Source: Neisseria sp. (GTDB lineage Bacteria; Pseudomonadota; Gammaproteobacteria; Burkholderiales; Neisseriaceae). Taken from it: a DNA stretch of 37,996 nt. The translations under genes were made by a program, and so were the position numbers. The stretch spans positions 1-37,996 of the forward strand of contig JAUNTY010000029.1 in NCBI GenBank assembly GCA_030538415.1. The letters run 5' to 3'. Positions 37,956 to 37,996 of the stretch are shown piece after piece; position 1 is the stretch's first letter; each line of letters opens with the position of its first letter. The notes below the pieces were generated by a model. The model was not told the origin of the DNA. It did no database searches and saw only the letters and a program-made list of their open reading frames with translations.

Positions 37956-37996
37956 GTCGTTTCAATTTAGATTGAGACAAGGCAGCAAGCCGCAGA
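37952..37996. repeat. Correia-type element cut by the window end
   Basis: TATAGTCGTTTCAATTTAG, then ATTGAGACAAGGCAGCAAGC and CGCAGA; identical to the first 45 bases of the 35132-35237 copy. Confidence 0.85.

Overview
The window is a chromosomal segment from a member of the genus Neisseria or a very close relative. The main evidence is the very high density of the neisserial DNA uptake sequence core GCCGTCTGAA. It occurs mostly in the AGGCCGTCTGAA dialect, less often as ATGCCGTCTGAA, and is commonly arranged as inverted pairs that form terminators. Correia-type repeats, a propionate (prp) locus with a TauE-like gene between prpB and prpC, and GC-rich codon use all agree. The AG dialect points to a commensal or animal-associated species rather than N. 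meningitidis or N. gonorrhoeae; the species cannot be named from this alone.

Layout. 1-3.6 kb: a truncated fadH (2,4-dienoyl-CoA reductase), then a leftward operon of two small paralogous exported proteins and a lipoprotein, divergent from an XRE regulator. 3.7-7 kb: yicC and rph diverge from a shared promoter region, followed by lysC. 7.2-10.3 kb: a UhpT-type sugar-phosphate transporter preceded by a strong PhoB-box match, then gph and recX. 10.4-17 kb: the methylcitrate (propionate) pathway prpB, a TauE/SafE permease, prpC and acnD, split by a repeat-rich gap; no prpF is seen. 17-21.4 kb: an SMI1/KNR4 (SUKH) gene, an unrecognised small gene, a tautomerase plus MFS pair, and a Gfo/Idh/MocA oxidoreductase. 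21.5-34.9 kb: rbfA, truB, rpsO and pnp, normally close neighbours, are present in the ancestral order but pushed apart by a zinc-ribbon membrane protein, an STM3941-like protein, chaA, a GST, a glutathione peroxidase, adhE and a broken PIN/RHH toxin-antitoxin locus. 35.3-38 kb: a CHMI-type tautomerase and pmbA leftward, divergent from darP (yjgA), then a 31-residue membrane microprotein.

Intergenic DNA is unusually rich in small mobile or structured repeats: (i) two near-identical ~220 bp MITE-like elements with long terminal inverted repeats; (ii) a family with GAGACCTTTGCAAAA-type ends; (iii) at least seven Correia-like (CREE/NEMIS) elements, one of which has rewritten the C-terminus of a gene and one of which has split the PIN toxin; (iv) a hairpin family with core CGTGGGC/GCCCACG, often in facing pairs; (v) DUS pairs. 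No tRNA, rRNA, CRISPR array or intact transposase was seen. The observations I rate highest are the MITE-like pair, the insertion-and-point-mutation inactivated toxin next to an intact antitoxin and operator, the Pho-box at uhpT, and the exported-protein operon facing an XRE regulator.
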